Below are positions 22,978 through 33,432 of a stretch of DNA of 64,000 nucleotides, one piece after another. Source of the DNA: Plantago ovata (taxonomy: Eukaryota; Streptophyta; Magnoliopsida; Lamiales; Plantaginaceae); the NCBI GenBank assembly GCA_028274465.1, contig CM051456.1, positions 97,245,050 through 97,309,049 of the forward strand. The letters run 5' to 3'. The translations under genes and the position numbers were made by a program. The notes beneath the pieces are model-generated. The model searched no databases. It was not told where the DNA came from and saw only the letters and a list, made by a program, of their open reading frames with translations. Each line of letters begins with the position of its first letter. The first letter of the stretch is position 1.

Positions 22978-23384
22978 AAGAAGTTATGAAGGTTTGAAGG
23001 TTTTGTGAAAATGGAGGATTTTTTTGAGTTTAAGGGAAGAAGAAGAAGTGAAATGAGGAAAAATGGGGGAGAACCCCATTTTTTCTAATCTGCAGAACGC
23101 GGGGCGATTCGCCCCCCACCTCCTGAGGTGGGGAGACGAACGTTTCGAAATTAAACGCGGTTTTTAGTCCCCGAAAACCATTTTTCTCAAAAAATCACTC
23201 GAAAAATCTCACTCGAACACAACATAAGCACATACGACACAAAAACGAACAAATTCACATATGAAAAGCAAATTGTTCAAGTATGAATGCATGCAATAAA
23301 GCGGTAAAGAAAGCGATAAAAACCCCGGGTTGCCTCCCGTATACCGCCATTGTTTAAAGTCTTTGACTCGACTCCTGTCTTTGC
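22978..23384 (-). other. Element B spacer between MITE and protease
   Basis: No gene is present. At 23101-23133 lie GC-rich inverted repeats: GGGGCGATTCGCCCC and CCCCACCTCCTGAGGTGGGG. This is the positional equivalent of the D hairpins at 3731-3770. Confidence 0.6.
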
Positions 23385-25534
23385 CTAGCTTTTCTTCTTG
23401 AGGGTACTAGACTTCCCTTTCACGGATCTCCCTCTCACGCGTCGAACCTGTGAATAAGAATGAACATAGACATTAAGACCACTGTAGTCAATAGTGCTAG
23501 AAGGATCAGGTGGATCAGATATGGCTTGCAACACATGTTGCTTGCCATTCACTTCAATAGTGCAAGTTCTTTGGTAGATGTCCATCATGGAGCGTAGCTT
23601 AGTCAAGAACGTTCGCCCCAAGAGAATGACATCCCCTGTCCCAGGTGTAGACGCCGGCATAACTACAAAATCGGTGTATACAAAAGCTTCACCAATCTTG
23701 ACTAATATATTCTTCACAACGCCTTCGGGTTTCACAAAGGATCCATCCGCCAGTTGTACAATAGCCTTATGCACAAATATTTTTCCAAGGTTACTCTTCT
23801 CGAAAACATTCAAAGGGGGCATATTAGAGTAGGATCCCGTGTCTAGTGTGGCACGGACATCTTCAAGTTCCCCAATCCCGATCTTAACATCGAAACTTTG
23901 AGGGACTGGCTCGGGATCTTCTTGCTCCTCTTCGTTCTTGTCGGTACTAAGGTCCTTCTCTTCTTCCTCGACCTGTGGGGCATTTCCCCCTTGCAATTCT
24001 CGCACTTAGCAACCTTCTTGATGGTGATTTCAACAGGTAGATCACCCACTAAGGTAATGGACATCGACTTCTCAGTGTTGCTAGGCAGCTTGCCTTGCTC
24101 CCTACTTGCTCCTCGGTCGATCAACTCTTGCATCTTTTGATGGGCAAGTCTAGTGCTCTCTTCCAACCTATCAAGCCTTGCCCTAGTCTTCTCAGAATCT
24201 TCTTCATAACGTTTGATAAAACTTTGGGTGTGATCAACCACCTTTTGCAAGTTCTCCATCAGTTGAGCCGACTTCGACTTCAGTGGCTCTTTCGGAGCGG
24301 GGTTTTCGCAGTGATCATTACCATAGTTTAGCCTACTACGGTCTTGGTTAGGGCCATAAGTTTGGTTAGTCGGTGCATATCCTTGATTGTTTCGTAATCC
24401 TCTTCTCCAAAATCCACCTCGAGGATTCCTACCGTCTTGTCCGTAGCTAACTTCTTGAGTACCAAACTCCGTAGCAAAGGCTTCCTCTTCGCCTCCTCGA
24501 GCCCAGTTGCCATCATCATACGCAAGCTCCGATCTACACATATGAGCCCCATGCCCACAGTTCTTGCATATTCGGCATACTTCGTTCGAAACAGTTGTTC
24601 CAGTGGCGCTCTTGAGGACTTGCTTCAATTCGTTGGTAAAGCACTCGAATTGATCCCCATTCCCCCTGTACATAGGGGCTTCTTGAGTCGGTGGAGCTTC
24701 AGGTCCACGTCTCCTAACCATTTCTCTTGGGTCCTTGAACTGCGAACCCTTAGCAAGCCTTTCGAAAACTGCCCAGACGGCTTCTGCGGTTTCCTCCCAA
24801 ATATTGCCTCGGCATTGGAAATCCACCACTTGTTGGTTCTCGAAGGTTAGTCCATTGTAGAAGTGTTGGACTAGGTCAGAAAGTTCAAAACCATGGTGAG
24901 GGCACTTGTTCGTGAGATCTTGGAACCTCTCAAACGCGGTGTAGATGGTCTCATCATAGTCCTGCTTGAATCCAGTGATTTGCGCCTTTAGCGCGGTAGT
25001 CAAGGTGTGAGGGAAGTACTTCTCCATGAAAGCTGAAAAAACCTTCTCCCAAGTGTCCAGCGAGCCTGCTGGTAGAGAACTCAACCATGACTTGGCTCTG
25101 TCGCCAAGTCCCATAGCAAAAACCTTCATCCTCAACTCATCCGTTGTTATTTCAGCTCCGGGTCGTGGCAGTTGGTTGACGAAATCATCGATATCGTGCA
25201 AGTACCCCATCACATCTTCCCTTGATAAGCCATAGAACCTCGGAAGTTGTTGGAATGCGTGGTTCTTGATTTCCAGATCTCGAGTTGCAGACGAAAGAAC
25301 AATTGCTGGTCCCCTCATACAATCCTTTGTGGGTTGAACCCATGCTTTCAGTGGTCTAGCTTCTGCCATTCCGTCGATTTCCTTGAAAAGACTGTGCATA
25401 GATTCAGAGAAATCGGTATCCTCTATTTCCTCTAGTGCACGCCTTTGAAGTAGTCGCCTTCTTTGGTGGTAGACTCTGTCGATCTCAGCAATTGAATCAG
25501 CAAGCGGTGTTCCTTTAGATCGTGTATGCGGCAT
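23385..25534 (-). pseudogene. Element B gag-protease (one frameshift)
   Basis: Gag starts at ATG 25534 (MPHTRSKG). It has the gag core, CCHC knuckle CRICKNCGHGAHMC, a coiled-coil stretch and a segment ITLVGDLPVEITIKKV that D lacks. The frame shifts near 23985-24000, just after CENCKG, and continues in another frame as the protease with ATLDTGSYSN and the conserved C-terminal segment TIEVNGKQHVLQA, ending at 23385. A programmed -1/+1 shift is conceivable, but D reads gag and protease in one frame, so a single-base indel is the simpler explanation. It retains the 19-residue segment missing in D. Confidence 0.9.
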
Positions 25535-25658
25535 ACACTATCTGTAACAGACTAGGAAAGCAGTATCAGAGAGAGATTAAAAAGGAAAACTAAAACTACT
25601 AGATTTAGGAATTGAATGCTGAAAATATAAACAAATTAAAGAGAAAAAATGAGTATAT

Positions 25659-25676
25659 TCCCCGGCAACGGAGCCA
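25659..25676 (-). other. Primer binding site of element B (tRNA-Asp-like)
   Basis: The minus strand reads TGGCTCCGTTGCCGGGGA, one mismatch (position 5) from the tRNA-Asp complement. Confidence 0.88.
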
Positions 25677-25679
25677 ATT

Positions 25680-26956
25680 TGATGAACGCGCTGGTGTCGT
25701 GTTCTAACGCGAACGAATTAAATAAATTTGTTATTTAGCCAAAGGCAATTCACAACTACAATGAAAACCGTAGTGTAGCAGTAGAATGACCTCGAGTGTC
25801 GTTCTCTAAGGACTATAACTAGCTTTATCTATTTAACTAAAGAATATAAAAACAGCAGACGTAAAAGCAAAGGTTTTTCTAACAGATAATGGAGATTGGT
25901 GATAGTATGATCCTTCAAAGCATAACGGGTCAATAATCATGCGTAAATTCCTCGGTCTTGCATGGAGATCTTTGATCAATCGAATGTCATGTTGTAATTA
26001 TTAAGCATTACAAAAATAAAGATACTGACAAGTCAATCACTATTGTCCTATTGTGTTCCGTAATTATTCAACACTACGAAGATATAGATGCGCATAGGTC
26101 GACGAGGGTCCAATTGTGCATAATAATTAATACAACATACGAGAATATAGGCTGAGCTAGATCAACAAAATAAAGCAATAACACGGAGTATAATGCGCGA
26201 TATAGCCATTAGCATGATTATCTTCCCTTCGCTAAGAATTCACATACTACCACCAATGATAAGTTTAGCTACTCATAGTTGTCAAGCAATCAACAGAAAT
26301 CATAGAAGAAAACATGTTGAAAGATATATAAAAATAAGTAGAATAAACTGTAAGATACAATGTTACCGAAGGTTGTCAATCTCCGAAGAATTGCGATCCT
26401 ACAAGCTCCAAACTGCTATGAAAAAGTATCTCCTAAGCTACGAACCCCCAGAACAGGCTCTGGGAAGTCCCTACCTAAAACTAAAGAGAAAGGTGAGATA
26501 ATAGGTCTGGAAAAGTATGAATTTCGGAGAAAAACTGAGCAACTATATATAGGCTTCGAAATAGTGTGGGGCGATTCGCCCCACGTCCCGGGCGGTTCGC
26601 CCGGGAGTAATTTTCGCGGAATTCCGCGTTTTCGACGTGTTTTTGGATTTCTTCCCCTTTTCAGACTCGGTTTCTGACTTCTAGTGGCCTTCTAATCTCC
26701 AGATTCGACCCCTAGACTCCAAATCCTATCCGAAAACCTTCAGATACTCCAAATAGGCTTCTGGAACACCAATTCCTTGTCAACTTCAATATAATTGCGC
26801 GGAAATCCTCGATTTTCAACCAAAACCTGTAAAATAAAATCTAAAGGGAAACGTGACACTATTCTAATAAAATGCACTAAAATATAGCTAAATTAACATA
26901 GAGGGCTAAAATAGGTGAAAAAGACTCATATGAAAGTGTAAAATACACATTCATCA
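25680..26956 (-). repeat. 5' LTR of element B
   Basis: This 1277-bp LTR is collinear with 17409-18675. Hairpins at about 26566-26606 (GGGGCGATTCGCCCC and CCGGGCGGTTCGCCCGG) lie directly upstream of the TATA box (about 26543-26552) in element sense. Confidence 0.94.
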
Positions 26957-27116
26957 CTATGGAGCGGGGCTTAATTGTAGCTTCCTCCTCAAGGTCCAGT
27001 CGAATGGAGATCGCTTGGAGCGATGGTTCATAGGCTTTGCTGGCTCGGGAGCTCGAGGTTGCTCCCTTTCCCTTCTTGCTCTTGGATGACCCTGCTTTCT
27101 TCTTATCACGAACCAT
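26957..27116 (-). pseudogene. Element C second ORF, first part
   Basis: The ATG at 27116 starts MVRDKKKAGSSKSKKGKG, a basic, Ser-rich N-terminus like B's. The frame is cut at 26957 by element B and resumes at 17408 on the other side. The 5-bp CTATG at the joint is the duplicated target. Confidence 0.85.
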
Positions 27117-28314
27117 GGTACCTGAAACGCAGAAATTAGTATCTTGTATTCAACAAAAACGATATGCTAATGCAAATGCAATGTGTGCAAGTAATCGAGT
27201 GTCAACTTCGACCAACTCTACTCTGTTACCCCATGTTCTAGTCTAGCTACCTATGCTAAGAACAATCATGCAATTCATCTCAATCATGTACTATATCATA
27301 ATCAAAGCTCATGCTAGACAACGAATAACCTCAAATTCATAAGGCAACATGCATACCATAGTATCGAAAATCACCAAAAAACTCACAATCTACCCAATCA
27401 AGTGTTCCACCCAATAATCTACAGTCATCATATCAATTTGCTCGAATTTAATAAGGCATGAACGAATCAAAACAATGCAATCAAGACTTAGAAATCCTTA
27501 TTGAGAAAAAGCCTCAATTCAACCATCCCAACAAAATTAAGCATGCAATTGATAGAGAAATCATGTAATAAACATACAAACAAGTAACCCATACATCATA
27601 TAAGCTCAATTGAAGAAAAAATAAAGAAACCCCAAATTTCAAAAATTAGGGTTTTTGAGGGGTTACCTCAGATCTGGAAATTGGATGAAGTATGAAGAGA
27701 TTTGTTCGGATGAAGATGAAGAGCACGTAATGGGCTTCGATTCAAGCTAAAGAACACAAAATTTGGTGGAGAATTGGAAGAATTATGGAAGAGTGAATAA
27801 TTTTGGGATTGTTTTTTATTTTGGAGTAAGAGGAAGAGAAAGGATGAAGAATGAAGAAAAAAGGGGACAAATACCGCTTTTAGTTTGTTATGGACCTGTG
27901 GACGGACCTCCCCGGGTGGGCGGCGGTGCGCCCCACAGTACCCGAGAGCTGGAGCTCTTAGGTGTTGAGGGGCGGACCGCCCCATAACTCCAGAGAGTCG
28001 CCAACTCTCTGGAGTTGGGGGGCAGACCGCCCCCCATGGGAGGCGGTGCGCCTCCCACTTAGAAAGGCTGGGGGCCGAATTTTTTGGCCCCCTCTCACTA
28101 AATTTTCACTCCAAAATATTTTCCTCACTAAAACACTCGAAAAATTTCACTTAAGCACATACAAAAAGCACAAAAAAATACACAGACCACAAGAGCTATC
28201 AAAAAAAAAATTGTTCGATGTATGCATGCAATGCAAGAAAGCAATAAAAACTCCGGGTTGCCTCCCGAAAAGCGTCATTGTTTAGTAGTCTCTGACTCGA
28301 CTTCTCTTTGTCTC
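27117..28314 (-). other. Element C spacer with GC-rich hairpin cluster
   Basis: This is AT-rich noncoding DNA containing a cluster at 27901-28056. It includes GGGGCGGACCGCCCC (27969-27983), a 13-bp stem (AACTCCAGAGAGT at 27986-27998 pairing with 28004-28016), a GGGGGCAGACCGCCCCCC-type repeat (about 28017-28035) and GGGAGGCGGTGCGCCTCCC (28038-28056). It is the counterpart of the D and B hairpins but with different stem sequences. Confidence 0.65.
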
Positions 28315-30340
28315 TTAGTTCCTTTCCAGACGGGTACTAGGCTTCCCTTTCATGGATCTCTTTCTCATACCTAGTACCTGAGAATGAGAGTGAACAAACG
28401 AAGCAAGGCCAAAAAAGCTTATGGGGTGAGAGTCAATGGAATGTACTTTATGATCAGAAATGGCTTGCAACGTATGTTGCTTGCCATCTACCTCGATGGT
28501 ACAAGATCCCCTGTAGGTATCGATCACGGATCGCACCTTGGTCAAGAAAGCTCTTCCTAACAAAACCACATCATTCATCCCACACCGCGATGCTGGCATC
28601 ACCACGAAACTGGTGTAAACAGAAGTGCCACCAATCCTCATAGAGACATTTCGAACAACATCCTCCGGCCTCACAAAGGATCCATCCGCTAGTTGCACAA
28701 TGGCCTTGTGCTCCTCTAGCTTCCCTAGACCACTCTTGTCATACAAATTCATTGGCACCACATTAGAGAATGCTCCTATATCTAGTGTAGCACGGATATC
28801 GTCGAGGCCACCTATCCCAACCTTAACATCAAAGCTATCAGGGATTGGTTCAGAATCTTCCTCCTCCTCATCACTCACATCGAATCCCAGTCCCTTGTCT
28901 TCCTCCTAGGCCAAGGCAGGCTCACCTTGTGCACAACACTTGCACTCAGAAACCTTCTTAATGGTGATCTCCACGGGGAGGTCTCCTACCAAGGTTATAG
29001 ACATCGACTTCTCCGTGTTACTGGGCAACTTCCCTTGCTCCCTACTCGCTCCACGGTCGATGAGCTCTTGCATCTTTTGGTGAGCAAGCCTAGTACTTGC
29101 CTCCAATTGATCGAGCCTACCCCTCGTCTTCTCTGAATCTTCCTCATACCTCTTCATAAACCCCTGGGTATTATCGACCATCTTCTGCAAAGTGTCCAAG
29201 AGAGCAGCTGACTTGGACTTAGGTGTTTCGGTTCTAGGGGGAGGGTTCTCACAATGATCATTACCGTAGTTGAGATTACTACGGTCTTGGTTAGGTCCAT
29301 AGGTCTGGTTTTGGGGTGCATAACCTTGGTTGCTTCGGAACCCCTTCTTCCAATATCCACCACGAGGATTCCTACCATCTTGCCCATAGCTAGCCTCCCC
29401 AAGTTCTGCAGCAAACACCTCTTCTTCTCCTGCTTCCACCCAATAAACACCATCGTTGGCTAGATCAGAGATACACATATGAGCCCCATGCCCATACCAC
29501 GAGGATTCCTACCATCTTGCCCATAGCTAGCCTCCCCAAGTTCTGCAGCAAACACCTCTTCTTCTCCTGCTTCCACCCAATAAACACCATCGTTGGCTAG
29601 ATCAGACATATACATATCAGCCCCATGCCCATAGTTCTTGCACACCCTGCAAACTTCATTAGAAAGAGGTTTCCCCATCAAGCTCTTAAGAGCCTGCCTC
29701 ATCTCATGGGCGAAGCCATCAAACCTATCCCCACTGACACCGTTCAACTGCACCTCGGGTTTCATTGGAGCTTCAACTACACGCCTCATGTTCATGCCCC
29801 TTGGATCCTTGAACTGAGATCCCTTCGCGAGCCTTTCAAAACACGCCCACACATCTTCGGCGGTCTCCTCCCAGATATTTCCTCGGCATTGGAAATCCAC
29901 AACCTGTTGGCTCTCATATGTGAGCCCATTGTAGAAGTGTTGGACAAGATAAGAGAGTTACATCCCATGGTGTGGGCACTTGTTCATGAGGTCCTTGTAC
30001 CTCTCGAGAGCAGTGTAGATGGTCTCATCATAGTCTTGCTTGAAACCACTGATTTGCGCCTTCAGCGCGGTAGTAAGAGTATGGAAAAAATATTTCTCCA
30101 TAAAAGCTAAAAACACCTTAGCCCAGGTGTCAAGTGATCCAGCTTCCAGAGAGCCTAACCATGCCTTTGCCTTATCACCAAGACCCATAGCAAAGACCTT
30201 CATCCTCAGCTCATCATCCGTAATCCCAACTCCAGGCCTTGGGAGATTGTTGATGAAATCCTCAATGTCATTCAAGAATCCCATGACATCCTCCCTAGCC
30301 AACCCGTAGAACTTCGGAAGCTGCTGGAACATGTGATTCT
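28315..30340 (-). pseudogene. Element C gag-protease, distal part (interrupted by A)
   Basis: From the A insertion at 30340 the gag core continues (HMFQQLPKFYGLAREDVMGF), breaks at a stop near 29958, resumes to a degenerate knuckle (CRVCKNYGHGADMY, last Cys lost), and shifts frame at a 137-bp tandem duplication. It continues through a coiled coil, ITLVGDLPVEITIKKV, a stop near 28906, and the protease (28315-28878; here ATLDIGAFSN, so the DTG motif is changed to DIG). The changed catalytic triad alone suggests an inactive protease. The N-terminal 92 codons are at 50784-51059. Confidence 0.9.
29359..29632. repeat. 137-bp tandem duplication within element C gag
   Basis: Copy 1 is 29359-29495 and copy 2 is 29496-29632, nearly identical, both covering the region just after the zinc knuckle. 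As 137 is not a multiple of three, it shifts the reading frame and explains the overlapping broken frames there. Confidence 0.9.
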
Positions 30341-31981
30341 TGTTGGTCCCTTTAAACAACAAGAAAAGACTAGAGGGGGGGGGTGAATAGTCTTTTCAAA
30401 CTTTCGTCGTTTAAAACTTTCTCAGCAAGTACTTATTACTTTTCAGTAATGAGTTTGCTGATACTTAACTTTCTCAGCAAGCGTAAGTTACTTTACAGTA
30501 GCTTGGTTTGCTGATACTTAAAATCATAGAGTGGAAGTCTTTGAAACAATAAGTGCTCTTTCAGCAAATAAAGGATTTCAGCAAGTGAAGTGAGTGACTG
30601 TGTACAAACAGATATAATTTGCTGAAAGCTAAATGCAGTAAGTAAATCACACAAACGCTTTTATAGTGGTATCTGAGAGTGGTGTAATCTCTCAACTAAT
30701 CCACTTCGTCCTTTCTAGGACTGAATCCACTAAGATATGATTGAGGTTCCTTACAATCTCCTATCTAAAGCGATTCAACAGAAACCAAAGCACACTTGCT
30801 TCGTCTCCAATCTAAACTAGAGAACTCAACCTTGTTCTCCACCAAACTTGGTACTTTTAATCAGCAAAACTATGCTCGATTAAGTTCCCCCTGAATATCA
30901 CGCCTGAAAGGGTGTATTTTCAGTTAGAGAGTTTTGGGGTGAGATAACTTAATTATAACTTATTCAGTTACAACAAGTAATCTAAGAAACACAACTTGGA
31001 ATACTTTGCAGTAAACAAGTTTGATTGTTTCTGGTGTCAAGACTTGTTCTTGTTCGAAAGAAAGAACACTTAACTAATTTCTTAGCTGAGTTTGTTCTGC
31101 TTCTTCACAAGTAGATTTTTCAAGCTTTAAGTCTTGGAACGGATCAATGGCAGTAAGAGTGTTTGAAGGTTTGTGAGTTTTTAAGCACAAGTGAGAGTTT
31201 GATCACGTTGTTGACACACTTCAACTCTTTGCCGGATGACCTCTATTTATAGTGCAAGTAAGGAGCCGTTTGAATTTCAAATCCTAAGGCTTTTGATCCT
31301 TAACATGTCACTATCTTGCTTTTGTACTTTCAGCAGCGACTTTGATTGTCTTCTAGTCTTCATGTCCTTCGCGTGCATGCTATGCATTAAATGCACATTT
31401 GAATAGAATTCAAACAGTAACATTGGAGCGCAAATTCACGTACATTCAGCAAGAGGTCACATATGTTCATCAGCAAGTGGTCAGTCTCAGTTTCAGCAAG
31501 CACAACCTACTCTGTCTTTCAGATTTTCACTTATGCAATGCTGTTGCTGAATTTTCCACTTTCTGAGCAACACGTGCCTTACCAGTCTTCAGCAATCTTC
31601 AAGTCTTCAAGTCTTCGATTTCTTCAAGTCTTCAGATCTTCAAAAGTCTTCAAGATTCTGACCGGTTTCTTATTTGCTTCAATAATTTGTTTGTAATAAA
31701 CAAAATATATCTTCAGTAAATGCTTCAATAGGTTATTTTCTTTTCAGAAAATAAGATTCATTAAAGCTAAGCATCAATAAGATATTTTCTTTTCAGAAAA
31801 TAAAATACATCATACGCAAAAGAAATAACTTATCTAATACCTAACTAAGTCATCAGCAAACGTTCCTCTTTTATAATGTCCTTAAAATTCTAAATTCCTA
31901 TGGACCTTAAGAGTACTAGTTACTGGACTTTCCTTAATTTAGCATGGTTAATTGCTCATCAAAATTACAAGTTTCCTAACA
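30341..31981 (-). repeat. 3' LTR of element A
   Basis: The plus strand runs TGTTGGTCCC...TTTCCTAACA, 1641 bp. A canonical minus-strand TATA (CTATAAATAGAG) is at 31241-31252. A CTTCAAGT-type tandem repeat lies at about 31597-31660, and an ATTTTCTTTTCAGAAAATAA unit occurs twice (about 31735-31805). Confidence 0.95.
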
Positions 31982-31983
31982 AA

Positions 31984-31996
31984 TTTCCCCTTTTTT
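31984..31996 (-). other. Polypurine tract of element A
   Basis: The minus strand reads AAAAAAGGGGAAA two bases before the 3' LTR. F has AAAAAGGGGGAAA at 54822-54834 in the same position. Confidence 0.85.
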
Positions 31997-32241
31997 GATG
32001 TTAGCAATCCATAGCTAAATTAATTGTTACCCTTTTAGAGGTTTCTGATGTTGAATAAATCAGTTGATTAATGCAAGCATACTTGAATAAATAAACAGTA
32101 AGCATAAGTAAGTTGCATAATCAAAAACCAATAAGAGTCAAAAGAATTCATTGCTGAAAGTTATCATTTAGAAGTTTACAAGAAAGCATAGATAACATTG
32201 AATCAGCAAACAAAAACTTTAACAAAAACTATTGTAGGGAC

Positions 32242-33432
32242 TTAAGCTCTTTCGGAGGATTTTCTCAAAATCTCTCTTACACTCTTCTCAGCAAGTGCAG
32301 TGAATTCAACACAATCCTTCTCGTAGTTTTCCAGAAGTCTACGGACTTGCAGTTGAAGAATTCTTGCGTTTTTGCAGGCAGTATGATGATGTTTTTCAGC
32401 ATTCATTTCCATGTAATTAATTACCCACAAATGCATGCCCCAATTGCTGGCATGGAGAAGCTGTGTATCTGAAATGCTTTTCGGATGAATCTTTCTTAAC
32501 CAGGGAAGATCTTCTTCTTGATCCTTAGCAGTGAGATAGAAGTACTCATAAGGAATCAATCCAAGTTTCTTCTTAGGTTTCTTTGATATCGGGTCAGAAT
32601 AGTAAGCAATGCCAGGTGGTTTGATCAAATTTGGTTCTTGCTTGTATGTCTTACCAATGGCAACTCTTCTTACATAGACCTCTAGATTCAACCATTTCCC
32701 AGGAACATTTCTTGGGAGGGATTCTTCCCTTTGATTTCTTTGGACCTTGAGTTCAATCCATTTGAACATTTGATTCAAAATGGCTGTAAAAAAGAACTCA
32801 TTTACCAGCAAGTCTTCCAGCTTTAAAATCCAGCAACCATGAATGTTTCTGATTACATTCTGAGTGGTTTCCTCATTGCTGGTCTTAGTATATTCGATGC
32901 CGGAGCCAATAGCAATGCTGGCCAGCCTTTTCTCTTCCTGTCTTTGCCTTCTTCTTCTTGTTTTAGCATTGTCCTGATCTCTTGCTGAAGAGTCAGACGA
33001 AAAATGCCTTGAGTGGCCAGACGGAGTTATGGTTGTTAAGGGTCTAGCTCTTATGGCTTGAGATATTGTTTGATTGTCATCATCTTCTTCATCATCTTGA
33101 TTCAGATTGTGATGACTTTCAGTGTGATAGAAATCTTGAGTTTCAGCAGCGGTTTTTCTCTTTTTGGTACTTGCTGAATTTAACTCAGATTCTGCTTGTC
33201 TTTTAGAACTTTGCTCTCTTTCAGCAAGAGGTTCTAATGGAAGTGGCGCATCAACAGCAGGAGTAGGAGGGGTTTGATTGCTTTTTCTAGTATTCTTCTT
33301 TTCCCCCTTAGACATGGATTGCAATATCGGAGTGGTGTGCAGAGAATAAAACTCATTGCAATTTTCAGCAAGAGTGTTGAGACTGTTATACTTCATGATG
33401 ATTGCTTGTTGGTCAGCGTTCATTATTGACAA
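32242..33432 (-). CDS. Element A env-like region, C-terminal domain of unknown family
   Basis: A frame of about 396 codons. The first half is disordered and carries a basic cluster (RRRRQRQEEKR). The second half (residues about 195-390) looks globular: NVIRNIHGCWILKLEDLL, LNQMFKWIELKV, KKLGLIPYEYFYLTAKDQEE and SNWGMHLWVI, then a helical tail (ALAEKSVREILRKSS). Element F (53452-54576) keeps these motifs nearly unchanged although its linkers diverge, which suggests past selection on the domain. I do not recognise the family. No signal peptide or transmembrane helix was noticed. It overlaps the preceding frame (33423-34361) by ten bases in a different phase, so it was probably one protein before an indel, or else a separate product. 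Confidence 0.7.
   Translation of the reverse strand: MSIMNADQQAIIMKYNSLNTLAENCNEFYSLHTTPILQSMSKGEKKNTRKSNQTPPTPAVDAPLPLEPLAEREQSSKRQAESELNSASTKKRKTAAETQDFYHTESHHNLNQDDEEDDDNQTISQAIRARPLTTITPSGHSRHFSSDSSARDQDNAKTRRRRQRQEEKRLASIAIGSGIEYTKTSNEETTQNVIRNIHGCWILKLEDLLVNEFFFTAILNQMFKWIELKVQRNQREESLPRNVPGKWLNLEVYVRRVAIGKTYKQEPNLIKPPGIAYYSDPISKKPKKKLGLIPYEYFYLTAKDQEEDLPWLRKIHPKSISDTQLLHASNWGMHLWVINYMEMNAEKHHHTACKNARILQLQVRRLLENYEKDCVEFTALAEKSVREILRKSSERA

Larger units (their letters stand above)
17409..26956 (-). mobile_element. Element B: non-autonomous Ty3/gypsy element inside C
   Basis: B is 9548 bp with LTRs at 17409-18675 and 25680-26956 and an exact TSD CTATG (17404-17408 and 26957-26961). It reads on the minus strand: 5' LTR, PBS 25659-25676, gag-PR 23385-25534, spacer with a MITE, second ORF 20229-21545, 3' noncoding region, PPT and 3' LTR. 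No RT or integrase is found in any frame. The two LTRs are closer to each other than those of C, as expected for the younger, inner element. Confidence 0.95.

Noticed and set aside
23843-24005. Programmed frameshift between gag and protease in B
   Set aside because: D reads gag and protease in a single frame and C shows no fixed shift site, so a simple indel is more likely.
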